NCBI GenBank assembly: GCA_016342445.1 | Contig: JAEIOF010000003.1 | Location: 1 to 46,696, forward strand | DNA from: Verrucomicrobiota bacterium | GTDB taxonomy: Bacteria > Verrucomicrobiota > Kiritimatiellia > Kiritimatiellales > Tichowtungiaceae | Reading direction: 5' to 3' | DNA length: 46,696 bases | Part shown: positions 31,873 through 40,806 of the stretch, in pieces | How the letters are laid out: each line of letters begins with the position of its first letter | How positions within the stretch are numbered: the stretch's first letter is position 1 | Translations under genes and position numbers: made by a program | The notes under the pieces: generated by a model | What the model was told of the DNA's origin: nothing | The model's input: the letters and a program-made list of their open reading frames with translations, nothing else | Databases searched by the model: none

Positions 31873-33327
31873 ATGTTAAAAAGAGCGGCGTTTAAAAAAA
31901 CAGTGATTGCTCATGGAGACCGGGTTCCTTTCACCAAGAAGCTGGCGTACGCGCTGGGCGGGCCGGTTGACATCCTGAGCGTCTGGGTGCTGGTGAGCAT
32001 TGCCTACCCGCTGTTCAACATGGAACTGCAGATGCGGCCGCTCTATGTGTCGATTCTTCTAATGTCCCTGCGCCTGTGGGACGGCATTATCGACCCGATC
32101 ATGGGGTGCATCTCCGACAACACCCGCACCCGCTGGGGCCGCCGCCGCCCCTACATTCTGGTCGGTGCGATTCTGGCCGGGCTGGCTTATCCGTTGATCT
32201 GGTTTTTCCCTGCCGGGCTGTCGCAGGAGGGAATTCTGCTGTGGGTGATCGGCTTCGGCATTCTGTTTTACACCTGCTTCACCGTCTGGGCCATGCCCTA
32301 CCAGAGCCTGTTGATGGAAATGACACCGGACTACAACGAGCGCACGCGCGTCACCGAGATTCGCGGCTATTTCCAGACCATCACCGGCTTTGTCAACGGC
32401 TGGATCTGGTGGATCACCCTGCGCCCCATGTTCCAGGTTCAGAGTCCTGAGACCGGCGAGATGGTGGCCAGCACACTTAACGGCATGCGCGAGCTCAGCC
32501 TGTATATCGGGGTGGTCATTATCGTTTTAGGGGTCATTCCCGCCATTTTTGTCAAGGAACGCTATTACGAAAGCAACCTGACGAAAAACCAGGCCAAGGT
32601 GAACCTGTTCCGCAGCCTGAAAGAGACCCTCAGCAACAAAACATTCGTGCTGCTCTGCGCCTTCACCCTGTTCTTCCTGCTCGGCACAGCCATCTTCGAC
32701 AGCTACGGCCGTTACGTCGGCACCTACTATGTCCTCGGCGGCGACTGGGACATCGCCTCCAAATTTGCGGGCTACGGAACCGTCGTTTACACTGTTTTCA
32801 GTCTTGCCTTCATTCCCATCTTCCGCTGGCTCTCCGAGCATATCGGCAAAACCAAATGCCTCGCCATCTCGGTCTGTATGGTGCTCTTCTCCGCCGCGAC
32901 CACCTGGTGGACCTTCAATCCGGCCTATCCGTATGTCATGCTGATTAACACCGTCTTCATCGGCGCCGGTTACGCCGGACTCTGGCTGATGATCCCGTCG
33001 ATGCAGATCGATGTGGTGGATATCGACGAGCTGAAAACCGGTCAGCGGCGCGAAGGCAGTTTTGCCGCAATTTTTTCCTGGATTCTGAAATTCAGCTTCT
33101 GCATCGGGTTTCTCATTTCCGGTCCGCTGCTCGAGTGGACCGGGTTTGATGCCGCGCTGGGGGGCGATCAGCCCGCCTCCGTGATGCGCAACATGCGCAT
33201 CGGCTACATTGCCGTTCCCGTCACCGCGCTGGTGCTTGCCCTCGGCCTGCTGAAGTTCGTGCACGTTTCCCCGGCGCGTGCCGCCGAAATCCGTGAACAG
33301 CTTGAGGCGAGAAGAGGGCAGGTCTAG
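31873..33327 (+). CDS. GPH-family (MelB-like) sugar:cation symporter
   Basis: A 484-residue MFS-fold inner-membrane protein with ~12 helices. Family marks are KLAYALGGPVDIL, the helix-2/3 motif LRLWDGIIDPIMGCISDNTRTRWGRRRPYI (split for length: LWDGIIDPIMG, then DNTRTRWGRRRPYI), and AMPYQSLLMEMTPDYNERTRV. GPH symporters import disaccharides, xylosides or glucuronides with H+ or Na+. Given GH10 and GH94 neighbours, xylo- or cello-oligosaccharides are the likely cargo (inference). The start follows AAGGA. The secretin genes lie 134 bp downstream with their own ribosome sites; co-transcription is possible. Confidence 0.92.
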   Translation: MLKRAAFKKTVIAHGDRVPFTKKLAYALGGPVDILSVWVLVSIAYPLFNMELQMRPLYVSILLMSLRLWDGIIDPIMGCISDNTRTRWGRRRPYILVGAILAGLAYPLIWFFPAGLSQEGILLWVIGFGILFYTCFTVWAMPYQSLLMEMTPDYNERTRVTEIRGYFQTITGFVNGWIWWITLRPMFQVQSPETGEMVASTLNGMRELSLYIGVVIIVLGVIPAIFVKERYYESNLTKNQAKVNLFRSLKETLSNKTFVLLCAFTLFFLLGTAIFDSYGRYVGTYYVLGGDWDIASKFAGYGTVVYTVFSLAFIPIFRWLSEHIGKTKCLAISVCMVLFSAATTWWTFNPAYPYVMLINTVFIGAGYAGLWLMIPSMQIDVVDIDELKTGQRREGSFAAIFSWILKFSFCIGFLISGPLLEWTGFDAALGGDQPASVMRNMRIGYIAVPVTALVLALGLLKFVHVSPARAAEIREQLEARRGQV

Positions 33328-33461
33328 GTGGTGCGTGAAATCATTCGTTTAGCATGAAAATTAACTGCAATAGCGAATTTATATGGGTCGGTTATGTAAT
33401 TAACATTCAGAAATAATAAGGCGAGCAGATAGCCTTTTGTTCAGATAAGGAGAGAGCAACT

Positions 33462-35048
33462 ATGAAGAAGAAATCGGTTTGGATTCTGTTTGTCACGTCG
33501 GGGGGGCTATTGCTGAACACCTTGGCAGAAGTGGTTATTACATCGCCTACCGGTTTTTCGGATGAGAGTGATGTCGTGCTTGAATCGGCCGTCGATGCCG
33601 TTCGCGCTCTTCCGTCCGACACCGTAACGGTGGTGGGCGATGCCGTCAGTTATACTGCAGATGAGCTTCGCAACACCTATCACGGTGTGAGAAGCGCCTT
33701 TAAGGGCGACACCCCGCGCGAAGAGAATCGCGAAGGGATGCTTTGTGATGTGGTTGAGGCTTGGGACGCGAGCGATGACGTCTTGATGCGAACCTATAGT
33801 GTCAGCGGCACGGTCGGTTCGCAGATGGTTTCCCCGGACAACAAAGATGCCATCGCCGTAGATGTTCGTGACTTTTTGATGGGCGTCGAGTTCCCGGAAG
33901 GAACGTCAGCATTTTATCGCCCGCAAACCAAACAGCTGGTGGTTTTCAACACGCAGGCCGGTCTGCGCGCGACTGAAGAGATTTTGGCTCGCAATCATCA
34001 CGCCGAGCGGAACTATAAACAGGTTGAGGTCGAGGCGAAATTCATCGAGGTCAGTCAGAAGACACTCAACCAGCTCGGATTCACCTGGGAGCTTCAGGAC
34101 GACACCAGACTGTTTGACGATTGGGTTCTGGATGGAAGTCAGAATCTTCTCACCACGGGACTTCGCGCTGCGGCCGGAGCTTTTGGCGGCGCGCCGGCCG
34201 CCGGAACCATGACGCTGACCAAGAGCGGATGGATGCCGCTTAGCGTTGTAATCAGCGCGCTGGAACAGGCCGACGATTCCGACGTGCTCTCCGCCCCCAG
34301 CCTGACCACCATGGATGGCAAGAGCGCCGACATTTGGGTTGGTGAACGACGCAACGTTCCAAAAGCCTTCAGCGTCAACTCCACCGAGGTCAACGTACAC
34401 ATCGAGCATAAAGACTGGGATTCTGAAATCATGGGTGTTCAGTTCCAGGTGAAACCCAGCATCGAAAAGAACAACCAAATCCGGCTGGTGCTGAACCCCA
34501 AGGTCATCGACCTGGTCGGCTACGACACCTATCAGGTCAGCCCGCAGGCCTCCATGCTGATGGTCAACGGCTTCTCGGTTGAGCAGACGGGCGTGGATGG
34601 CGCTTATCCCATTTTGAATGTTCCGGCCGCCGGGATTACCACGGTCTGGGATCTGATGACCGCCACTCTGGGCGTGGATGTGAACAGTTCGTCCAACATT
34701 ATCGGCAATAACCCCGCGATCTATTCCGATAAAGAGCGGCCGGCCGATCACGAAAACTACGGCGTCAGACTGGCCCCTGTTCAGGGGCGTCTCCCGTATT
34801 TCCGGGTGCGCGAAATCGACACCGAAGTAGTGGTGGCCGATGGAAGCACCGTCGGGCTGGGCGGACTGATCTATGACCGCCTCGAAACCTATAAAGACAA
34901 AGTGCCCGTGCTGGGAAGCATCCCGTTGCTCGGACGTCTGTTCCGGTCGGAGGGGGAGCGATCCATCAAACGCAATCTCATGATTTTTGTATCGGCCACG
35001 CAAGTGGATAGCAACGGGCAGCGCAAAGCGGATCTGGTTTCCAACTAA
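33462..35048 (+). CDS. Secretin-domain outer-membrane protein (first of pair)
   Basis: 528 residues with a Sec signal (KSVWILFVTSGGLLLNTLAE) and GGAGAG upstream. Residues ~125-180 form a small mixed domain (VDVRDFLMGVEFPEGTSAFY) like the STN/N-domains before secretins. From ~185 the secretin-like core runs VEVEAKFIEVSQKTLNQLGF (the classic start), LEQADDSDVLSAPSLTTMDG, and the C-terminal GSTVGLGGLIYD and VPVLGSIPLLGRLFRSEGER. GspD-type S-domain, pilotin or plug residues are not obvious. Secretins form gated outer-membrane pores for type II secretion or type IV pili. No inner-membrane platform, ATPase or pilin gene is nearby. Tandem with a paralogue. Confidence 0.87.
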   Translation: MKKKSVWILFVTSGGLLLNTLAEVVITSPTGFSDESDVVLESAVDAVRALPSDTVTVVGDAVSYTADELRNTYHGVRSAFKGDTPREENREGMLCDVVEAWDASDDVLMRTYSVSGTVGSQMVSPDNKDAIAVDVRDFLMGVEFPEGTSAFYRPQTKQLVVFNTQAGLRATEEILARNHHAERNYKQVEVEAKFIEVSQKTLNQLGFTWELQDDTRLFDDWVLDGSQNLLTTGLRAAAGAFGGAPAAGTMTLTKSGWMPLSVVISALEQADDSDVLSAPSLTTMDGKSADIWVGERRNVPKAFSVNSTEVNVHIEHKDWDSEIMGVQFQVKPSIEKNNQIRLVLNPKVIDLVGYDTYQVSPQASMLMVNGFSVEQTGVDGAYPILNVPAAGITTVWDLMTATLGVDVNSSSNIIGNNPAIYSDKERPADHENYGVRLAPVQGRLPYFRVREIDTEVVVADGSTVGLGGLIYDRLETYKDKVPVLGSIPLLGRLFRSEGERSIKRNLMIFVSATQVDSNGQRKADLVSN

Positions 35049-35071
35049 CGGCTTTAAAGGAGGATAATACA

Positions 35072-36580
35072 ATGCGTACATTTATTTTCATACGAATGGG
35101 AATCATCGGGATGCTGGCTTTGCCGCTGACCGCGGCACTGGCCGAAGAGGCCTCTGTTGAACAGATTATGGAGAACCTTGAGCAGACCCCGCCGCAGGTC
35201 TCGACCGATGTGCTTTTGAATGAGAGCCGCGAACAGTATGTCGCGGGCGGCTATTCCAGAGCCGGAACCGGCTTTGAGATGGTTTTGGCCCGCGAGCCGA
35301 ACAACGTTGTGGCTCGCTACTACCTCGACAAAATGAGCGAACTCGACCAGCGCAACGCCGAAGAGGGCGCCATGAAACAGGTGAGTCAGGCATGGGGAGG
35401 CATGTTGCTTCGCGATTATCCCGTCTCCGCCGCCACCCGCCGGATGTTGAATCTGGAAGAGGCTGAAGCGCCCGTCGATATCAGCGCGGGATTCCCCGAA
35501 GTCTCATTCCCCAAAGGAACCTACGTGATTTACCGCCCGCAACTCAGTCGGATTTTCGCACTGAATAAACCGGAAGAGATTCAGAGGCTCGAAACCATTC
35601 TGATCTCCCTGGACGGAAACGGTTCCTCCGGCGCGGATCAGGTCGAAATCGAAACCCGGTTTGTCGAATTTTCCGAAGGGGCGCTCGAAGAGCTCGGGTT
35701 TAACTGGTCCGATGTGCTTGACGGAAGCTCTGCGGCATCGGCTGGCGACTGGGAGCTCGCCGACGGGGCCGACCTTTTCAAGGACTCCCTGCGCACCGTT
35801 CCGTTTTCGCAGACCGGCTCGCTGGGTCTCGGGGAAATCGCCGCGACGGGCGATGGAAACGTTGACTGGATTAACCGGATCGAAGACTCCTTTGGCACAG
35901 AGGCGGGCACACTGAATGTTTCCGGCACGCTGGACTCGACGGCCATCGATCTGCTGATCCGCGCGCTCGATCAGACCTCGGGGGTTGACGTCCTCTCCGC
36001 GCCGAGAATTGTTACCGTCACCGGAAAAGAAGCGGTCATCCAGGTCGGGCAACGCCACTATTACCCCGAAACCTATGAAGAAGGGGTTTCCGGCGGAACG
36101 GTCTTGCACGTTCGCTACGAGGACTTTGAAGAAAAACTGCTGGGCGTTGAGCTGAAGGTCACCCCCACGATTAAGGGCGATGAAATCGGCCTCAAATTAA
36201 ACCCGAAAATCACTGATCTGATCGGCTGGGAGCAATTTGAGCTGGCACCTGCGGACACCTCTTACACCTACTATCAATATCGCGTGGGAATGCAGTTTGA
36301 GCACGAGCCCGTCGTCGCCAAGCTCCCGGTCTTCAAAGAGCGCGAAGTTCAGACCGAGGTCACGGTTCAGGACGGGGCCACCGTCGGGATGGGCGGCCTG
36401 ATCAGCGAGAAGCTGGAAGCCTTCGAAGACCGGGTTCCGGTGCTTGGAAGCATCCCGCTCGTCGGCCGGCTTTTCCGCTCCGAAGGCGAACGCTCCGTGA
36501 AACGCAATCTCATGATTTTTGTCACGGCCAAAAAAGTTCAACCCAACGGAACCATGGTTGCGGGCCGCAATTTTCAATAA
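35072..36580 (+). CDS. Secretin-domain outer-membrane protein with TPR-like N-terminus (second of pair)
   Basis: 502 residues, 23 bp behind its paralogue, with AAGGAGG before the ATG. Signal peptide (~1-24, ending ALAEEAS). Residues ~45-95 (LNESREQYVAGGYSRAGTGF followed by EMVLAREPNNVVARYYLDKM) look like a TPR pair, as in some verrucomicrobial pilus secretins. The secretin core is VEIETRFVEFSEGALEELGF, ...LDQTSGVDVLSAPRIVTVTG, TVGMGGLISEK and VPVLGSIPLVGRLFRSEGER. The last ~35 residues are almost identical to those of the first protein, while the N-terminal halves differ. That suggests a hetero-oligomeric pore or two pores with separate clients. Role inferred only from the domain. Confidence 0.87.
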   Translation: MRTFIFIRMGIIGMLALPLTAALAEEASVEQIMENLEQTPPQVSTDVLLNESREQYVAGGYSRAGTGFEMVLAREPNNVVARYYLDKMSELDQRNAEEGAMKQVSQAWGGMLLRDYPVSAATRRMLNLEEAEAPVDISAGFPEVSFPKGTYVIYRPQLSRIFALNKPEEIQRLETILISLDGNGSSGADQVEIETRFVEFSEGALEELGFNWSDVLDGSSAASAGDWELADGADLFKDSLRTVPFSQTGSLGLGEIAATGDGNVDWINRIEDSFGTEAGTLNVSGTLDSTAIDLLIRALDQTSGVDVLSAPRIVTVTGKEAVIQVGQRHYYPETYEEGVSGGTVLHVRYEDFEEKLLGVELKVTPTIKGDEIGLKLNPKITDLIGWEQFELAPADTSYTYYQYRVGMQFEHEPVVAKLPVFKEREVQTEVTVQDGATVGMGGLISEKLEAFEDRVPVLGSIPLVGRLFRSEGERSVKRNLMIFVTAKKVQPNGTMVAGRNFQ

Positions 36581-36597
36581 GGCTGAGGGGTGTTTTT

Positions 36598-36623
36598 CAC
36601 TGAAAGCCATGCGGTTTTCAGTG
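36598..36623. other. Hairpin between secretin and PEP-CTERM genes
   Basis: CACTGAAAGCC pairs with GGTTTTCAGTG over ATGC (one G-T pair). No T-tract follows on the plus strand, so it may be an RNA-processing or attenuation element rather than a full terminator. A second small stem, CGGGGAAGGTCCCCG, is at 36676-36690. Confidence 0.4.
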
Positions 36624-36720
36624 GCATCAGATATTGGGTAATAAAATTAAAAATGTAAGTTGATATCGTTCTGTTCGGGGAAGGTCCCCGGGAAACGTAG
36701 TAAACGAAAAAGGAGAATAA

Positions 36721-37515
36721 ATGAGGAAAATCATAGCAGTAACAATGATCGCAATGGGAATGGCGCTTGGCGCATCGGCCGCACCTATCGAATGGTGGGA
36801 CATGAATGACACCGCCGGAACCGACCTGAACGACCTCGCTAATTCAGGATCAATTAACAGTATCTGGAACTTCAACACTGTTGGTGCAGTAACGGATGGA
36901 AGCGGGAACTTCGTAATCGACGGCGACAGCGGTGTAACAACCCGCAAACTGCCGAAAAAGGGTTCAGCCACGGCAGATGCCGGTGGACTTCTCGATATTT
37001 ATGCCGCCCCGCTCACAACCGGTGCTTACAGTCTGACTGTGGACTTTGCTTCGTGGAACTTCGACGCCGCCAGCGAAGGCGATTTGTGGAAGCTGAAAAC
37101 CACGGACTCCGCCGGAACGGATATCGCGGGTATTGAGCTGGGGATTATCGGCGGGGCAGGACGGATTCGTCTGTGGTCGAACACCTCAGGCGGAGCTGCA
37201 TACCGCTCATTTGCCTACAATCCGACCGAAGCGGCCGGTGCGCTGGTTGAAGTTCGTTTCGACTTCGACAACAACACGGTTGATTATGTCGTCGACGGCA
37301 ACGTGGAGTACAGCTTCACCGACTTCATCGGCTCGAATATCGGAGGCATGGCTTACACCACCTCTGGTGACACAACCGCCGACTGGGCCACCGCCGCAAG
37401 CTCGGTCTCGATTGATGCAATGGGAATTGACGTAATTCCGGAACCGGCCACGGTCGGGATGCTCGGTCTGGGGGCGCTCGTGACGATGTTCGTCCGCCGC
37501 TTCAAACGCCGTTAA
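36721..37515 (+). CDS. PEP-CTERM sorted extracellular protein
   Basis: 264 residues with a signal peptide (RKIIAVTMIAMGMALGASAA). The middle is a Gly/Asp/Thr-rich beta fold, possibly a concanavalin-like (LamG) jelly roll: WWDMNDTAGTDLNDLANSGS opens it, and VEVRFDFDNNTVDYVVDGNV lies near its end. The C-terminus is a textbook PEP-CTERM tail: VIPEPATVGMLGLGALVTMF followed by VRRFKRR. Such tails are recognised by exosortase and link the protein to the cell surface or matrix. Position right behind two secretins suggests it may pass through one of them. AAAAAGGAG precedes the ATG; a strong terminator follows. No exosortase gene is in the window. Confidence 0.9.
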   Translation: MRKIIAVTMIAMGMALGASAAPIEWWDMNDTAGTDLNDLANSGSINSIWNFNTVGAVTDGSGNFVIDGDSGVTTRKLPKKGSATADAGGLLDIYAAPLTTGAYSLTVDFASWNFDAASEGDLWKLKTTDSAGTDIAGIELGIIGGAGRIRLWSNTSGGAAYRSFAYNPTEAAGALVEVRFDFDNNTVDYVVDGNVEYSFTDFIGSNIGGMAYTTSGDTTADWATAASSVSIDAMGIDVIPEPATVGMLGLGALVTMFVRRFKRR

Positions 37516-37537
37516 TGACTGATTCTTCAGTGAAGCG

Positions 37538-37569
37538 AATCCGCCCCTTAAAACGGGGCGGATTTTTTT
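37538..37569 (+). terminator. Terminator after the PEP-CTERM gene
   Basis: AATCCGCCCC pairs with GGGGCGGATT and is followed by seven T. It ends the secretin/PEP-CTERM unit just before the IS remnant. Confidence 0.9.
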
Positions 37570-37590
37570 GTGCCCGGACTTTTCCAGCCC

Positions 37591-38018
37591 CGCGAATTCT
37601 AATATCAATTGCAACAAAGGGCCCATGGCCTCTCCGGTTCAGACCCTTGCTGACCGGAAGGCCAAAACCTACAACCGTGCGATCATTGAATCATTCCGGC
37701 GAAGCGGGCTGCCAGTTGAAACCATGACCGTTGACAACGGCATGGAGTTCTCTATGTTTTCAGAACTCGAAGAGGCGTTGGAGACAGCGGTTTACTTCGC
37801 CCGGCCTTACCACGCATGGGAGCGCGGCACCAACGAGAACACCAACGGGCTTCTACGACAGTTTTTCCCGAAAGGAACCGATTTTTCGGGGGTTAACCCC
37901 CGAGAGGTTGAGCAGGCCGTTGGCCTGCTGAACAACCGTCCCAGGAAATGCCTGGGCTATCGAACCCCAGCGGAAACCATGAGATCCCAACTTGTTGCAT
38001 TTAGAAATTGAATTCGCG
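37591..38018 (+). mobile_element. IS30-family element with internal deletion, both ends kept
   Basis: The left end CGCGAATTCTAATATCAATT then GCAACAAAG (37591-37619) and the reverse complement of the right end, CGCGAATTCAATTTCTAAAT then GCAACAAG (37991-38018), are imperfect terminal inverted repeats. They are of the TTCAATT..GCAACA type that I recall for IS30. The ~430-bp element holds only the last third of the transposase gene. An intact element would be ~1.1 kb. It is no longer autonomous but could be moved by a complete copy elsewhere. Confidence 0.8.
37625..38011 (+). pseudogene. IS30-type transposase, 5'-truncated
   Basis: About 128 codons of the C-terminal DDE region: TVDNGMEFSMFSELEEALET, YFARPYHAWERGTNENTNGL, LRQFFPKGTDF and LNNRPRKCLGYRTPAE. 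The last two D/E catalytic residues are present (DNG; E of GTNENTNG). The N-terminal HTH and first Asp are missing, so it is inactive. Its stop lies inside the right inverted repeat. Confidence 0.9.
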
Positions 38019-38043
38019 CCCTTGGAAAAACCGGTGGAGTTTT

Positions 38044-38058
38044 TTCCAATCCTTGGAA
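38044..38058. repeat. Palindrome copy, centre TCC
   Basis: Between the IS30 remnant and GH94; a half-site (CCCTTGGAAAAACC) lies 20 bp before and a decayed copy at 38075. Confidence 0.95.
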
Positions 38059-38167
38059 CCTTTAATCCAAAAATTTCCAATCGTTGGGTCTGCGTGTCCC
38101 GCCATTACTCGCAGAGCAGAATCGGCGGGTATCCCGACGCGACCTGCGGTAAAGTACGTCGTCTCAG

Positions 38168-38198
38168 CACTTTTCCGGATGCTTTCACTGGAAAAGTG
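38168..38198. other. Hairpin upstream of the first GH94 gene
   Basis: CACTTTTCC and GGAAAAGTG form a perfect 9-bp stem with a 13-nt loop, ~90 bp before the start codon. A regulator site or an RNA leader stem are both possible. Confidence 0.35.
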
Positions 38199-38290
38199 AA
38201 TTGATGAAGGTGCCGCTTAACGAAATAATGGGTAGCAAATAGAGAAATAGACTAATACATCTATGGAATGAACTTTAGCTGGGGGAACTG

Positions 38291-40699
38291 ATGAAATACG
38301 GATATTTTGATGATGAGGCTAGAGAGTATGTGATCACCGATCCCTGTACTCCGGTGAAATGGATTAATTATGTCGGCACACTGGCCTTCGGCGGGATTAT
38401 CGACCATACCGGAGGTTCGCTGATCTGTAAGGGAGACCCGGCGTTGAACCGGATCACCAAATATATGCCGCAATTGCCGAGCTCGGACTTCAAGGGCGAG
38501 ACTCTCTATATTCGGATCCGTCATGAAAATGGAGAGAACGAGATTTTTTCCCCGTTCTTTGTGCCCACATTGACCCGGTATGACCGGTATAAATGTCACG
38601 TCGGCCTCGGCTACCAGCGCATCGTTTCCGAGCTTCATGGCATCCGCACAGACGTCACCATTTTTGTTCCAAACGGAGCATCTGTGGTTCTTCGTGATAT
38701 CAAGGTTACAAATCTGGGTAAAGAGCCGCTGGATCTGGATGTCATTCCGGTGGTGGAATTCAGTCATTTTGACGCGCTTAAGCAATACACCAACGCGGAT
38801 TGGGTGCCACAGACGATGACGGTCGACGCCGATCGCAATGCCGACGGAACTGTGGTTTTGCGCCAGTACGCTTTCTTGAAAAAAGAGAAGGAGAATAATT
38901 TTTTCACCTCCAACCTTCCTGTCGATTCCTTTCAGACTGATCGCAAAAAGTTTTTGGGTCTCAACGAATACGGAAGCTGGCGGAACCCCTTGGAGCTGCA
39001 AAACGAAAGCCTTTCGTGTTTTGAAGCGCGGCGGGGAGACAACATCGCTGCGTTGCTCCATAAGCTCGGATCCATCGCGCCCGGAGAGACCAGACGGATT
39101 GTCACACAGCTTGGCCAGGAGCATCCCTCAACGGTGGCGGAGACCGTGAAAAAGTTCCGATCTCTGGACGCCGTCGATGCGGCCTTCAAAGCACAACGCG
39201 AATTTTGGGCCGATTATCTTTCCACGATGTGTGTTGAAACGCCTGATGCGGCCTTCAACTCGATGGTCAACATCCATAATCCGCGCCAATGCCACACCAC
39301 GCTGAACTGGTCGCGCTACCTCTCGCTCTACCAGTTGGGGCTCGGCGCGCGCGGAATCGGCTTCCGCGACAGTTCTCAGGATGTCATGGGCGTATTGGCC
39401 GGTGCGCCGAACGAAGCGAAAGCGCTGATGAAAAAACTGATCAGCGTGCAACTGGTGAACGGTTCCGCGATGCATCAGTTTTTCCCGCTGACGATGGAGG
39501 CCAACGAGGGCGACTCGCGGGAAGAAGGCGACAAACAGTGGTACGGCGATGACCATTTGTGGGTCATTCAGGCCGTGTGCGCCTACCTGAAAGAAACGGG
39601 TGACTATTCCTTTCTTGATGAAGAAATAACTTTTTACGACAAAAAACTTCCGTTGGAAAAGAGAGAGACCGGCTCGGTTCTCGACCACCTGCAGCGGGCA
39701 CTGGAGTTTACAAAAACGCACACCGGGCAGCATGGCCTGCCGCTACTCGGATTCGCTGACTGGAACGACACCGTCAATCTGCACGGCGATGCCGAAAGCG
39801 AAATGATTGCCTGCCTTTACGGTCGCGCCCTTCTGGATATGATCGATCTGATGGAGCATCTCGGCGACGCCGCTGCGGCGGAGAAGTATCGTGTCGACCA
39901 CGCTCACATGCAGGGGGTCGTGAACGGGAGCGCTTGGGATGGCGAGTGGTATACCCGCTATTTCCAAGAAAACGGCGAGCCCATCGGGTCGGCACAGAAT
40001 AGCGAAGGAAAAATCTACACCAACGCCCAGTCGTGGTCGGTCTTGTCCGGTTTTGCCACGCCGGAGCGCGCGGTGAAGGCGCTCAACTCCGTCAATGAAA
40101 AGCTCAATACCGCGCGCGGCATCAAGCTGAGCTGGCCGGGGTATAACGGGTATGATGAGACCAAGGGCGGCGTCACCAGTTATCCGCCCGGAGCCAAGGA
40201 AAATGGAGGCATTTTCCTTCACTCCAACCCATGGGTGATAATTGCTGAAACCATGGTTGGTAACGGCGATCGCGCATTCCAGTACTATGATCAGATCAAC
40301 CCGGCGGCGCAGAACGGTGGCATCGATACCTTCGAATGCGAGCCTTACTGTTACCCGCAGAACATTCTCGGCGATGAACATCCCCAGTTCGGACTTGCCC
40401 GTAACAGCTGGCTCTCCGGCACCTCGTCCTGGACCTATCAGGCCGCCACGCAGTACATTCTCGGGCTCCGTCCGCGGCACAATGGTTTGCTGATCGACCC
40501 CTGCATTCCGCGCACGTGGAACGGCTTCACCCTCACCCGTAAATTCCGCGGGGCCACCTATCAAATCTCGGTGAAAAACCCTGCCGGGGTTTCCAGAGGC
40601 GTCAAGTCCGTCGCGGTTGACGGACATCCTATTGACGGCAACATCGTACCCGTCGCAGAAGCGGGAGCCGTGGTGGCTGTCGAAGTCACTCTTGGATAA
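38291..40699 (+). CDS. GH94 beta-glycoside phosphorylase, acceptor specificity open
   Basis: 802 residues, no signal peptide, so cytoplasmic. GH94 enzymes split beta-linked disaccharides with phosphate to give alpha-sugar-1-phosphate. The N-terminal beta sandwich begins [20 protein letters not shown]. The (alpha/alpha)6 barrel has GIGFRDSSQDVMGV and the general-acid Asp in LGFADWNDTVNL (~490). The C-terminus reads GLLIDPCIPRTWNGFTLTRK and FRGATYQISVKNP. Several active-site strings differ from the neighbouring cellobiose phosphorylase (NWSRYLSLYQLG against [27 protein letters not shown] against [15 protein letters not shown]). Parts recall chitobiose phosphorylase. Substrate could be an N-acetylated, cellobionic or longer glucan. 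GGGGGA precedes the ATG. Confidence 0.9.
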   Translation: MKYGYFDDEAREYVITDPCTPVKWINYVGTLAFGGIIDHTGGSLICKGDPALNRITKYMPQLPSSDFKGETLYIRIRHENGENEIFSPFFVPTLTRYDRYKCHVGLGYQRIVSELHGIRTDVTIFVPNGASVVLRDIKVTNLGKEPLDLDVIPVVEFSHFDALKQYTNADWVPQTMTVDADRNADGTVVLRQYAFLKKEKENNFFTSNLPVDSFQTDRKKFLGLNEYGSWRNPLELQNESLSCFEARRGDNIAALLHKLGSIAPGETRRIVTQLGQEHPSTVAETVKKFRSLDAVDAAFKAQREFWADYLSTMCVETPDAAFNSMVNIHNPRQCHTTLNWSRYLSLYQLGLGARGIGFRDSSQDVMGVLAGAPNEAKALMKKLISVQLVNGSAMHQFFPLTMEANEGDSREEGDKQWYGDDHLWVIQAVCAYLKETGDYSFLDEEITFYDKKLPLEKRETGSVLDHLQRALEFTKTHTGQHGLPLLGFADWNDTVNLHGDAESEMIACLYGRALLDMIDLMEHLGDAAAAEKYRVDHAHMQGVVNGSAWDGEWYTRYFQENGEPIGSAQNSEGKIYTNAQSWSVLSGFATPERAVKALNSVNEKLNTARGIKLSWPGYNGYDETKGGVTSYPPGAKENGGIFLHSNPWVIIAETMVGNGDRAFQYYDQINPAAQNGGIDTFECEPYCYPQNILGDEHPQFGLARNSWLSGTSSWTYQAATQYILGLRPRHNGLLIDPCIPRTWNGFTLTRKFRGATYQISVKNPAGVSRGVKSVAVDGHPIDGNIVPVAEAGAVVAVEVTLG

Positions 40700-40702
40700 G
40701 TT

Positions 40703-40790
40703 AATTTAAACCACGAAATACACCAAATACACGAAAGGCTGTATATGCCGAGAATCTGTTTCGTGTGATTCGTGTATTTCGCGGTTAATT
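40703..40790. repeat. Long imperfect inverted repeat between the GH94 genes
   Basis: The left arm (40703-40736) carries ACCACGAAATACACCAAATA then CACGAAA. The right arm (40759-40790) is its complement with few mismatches (TTTCGTGTGATTCGTGTATT then TCGCGGTTAA). The loop is ~22 nt. The CACGAAATACAC units match an interspersed repeat class recurrent in bacterial intergenic DNA. The folded RNA would separate the two phosphorylase messages and could stabilise or attenuate them. Confidence 0.75.
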
Positions 40791-40806
40791 TTTTGAGGAG
40801 AATCTG

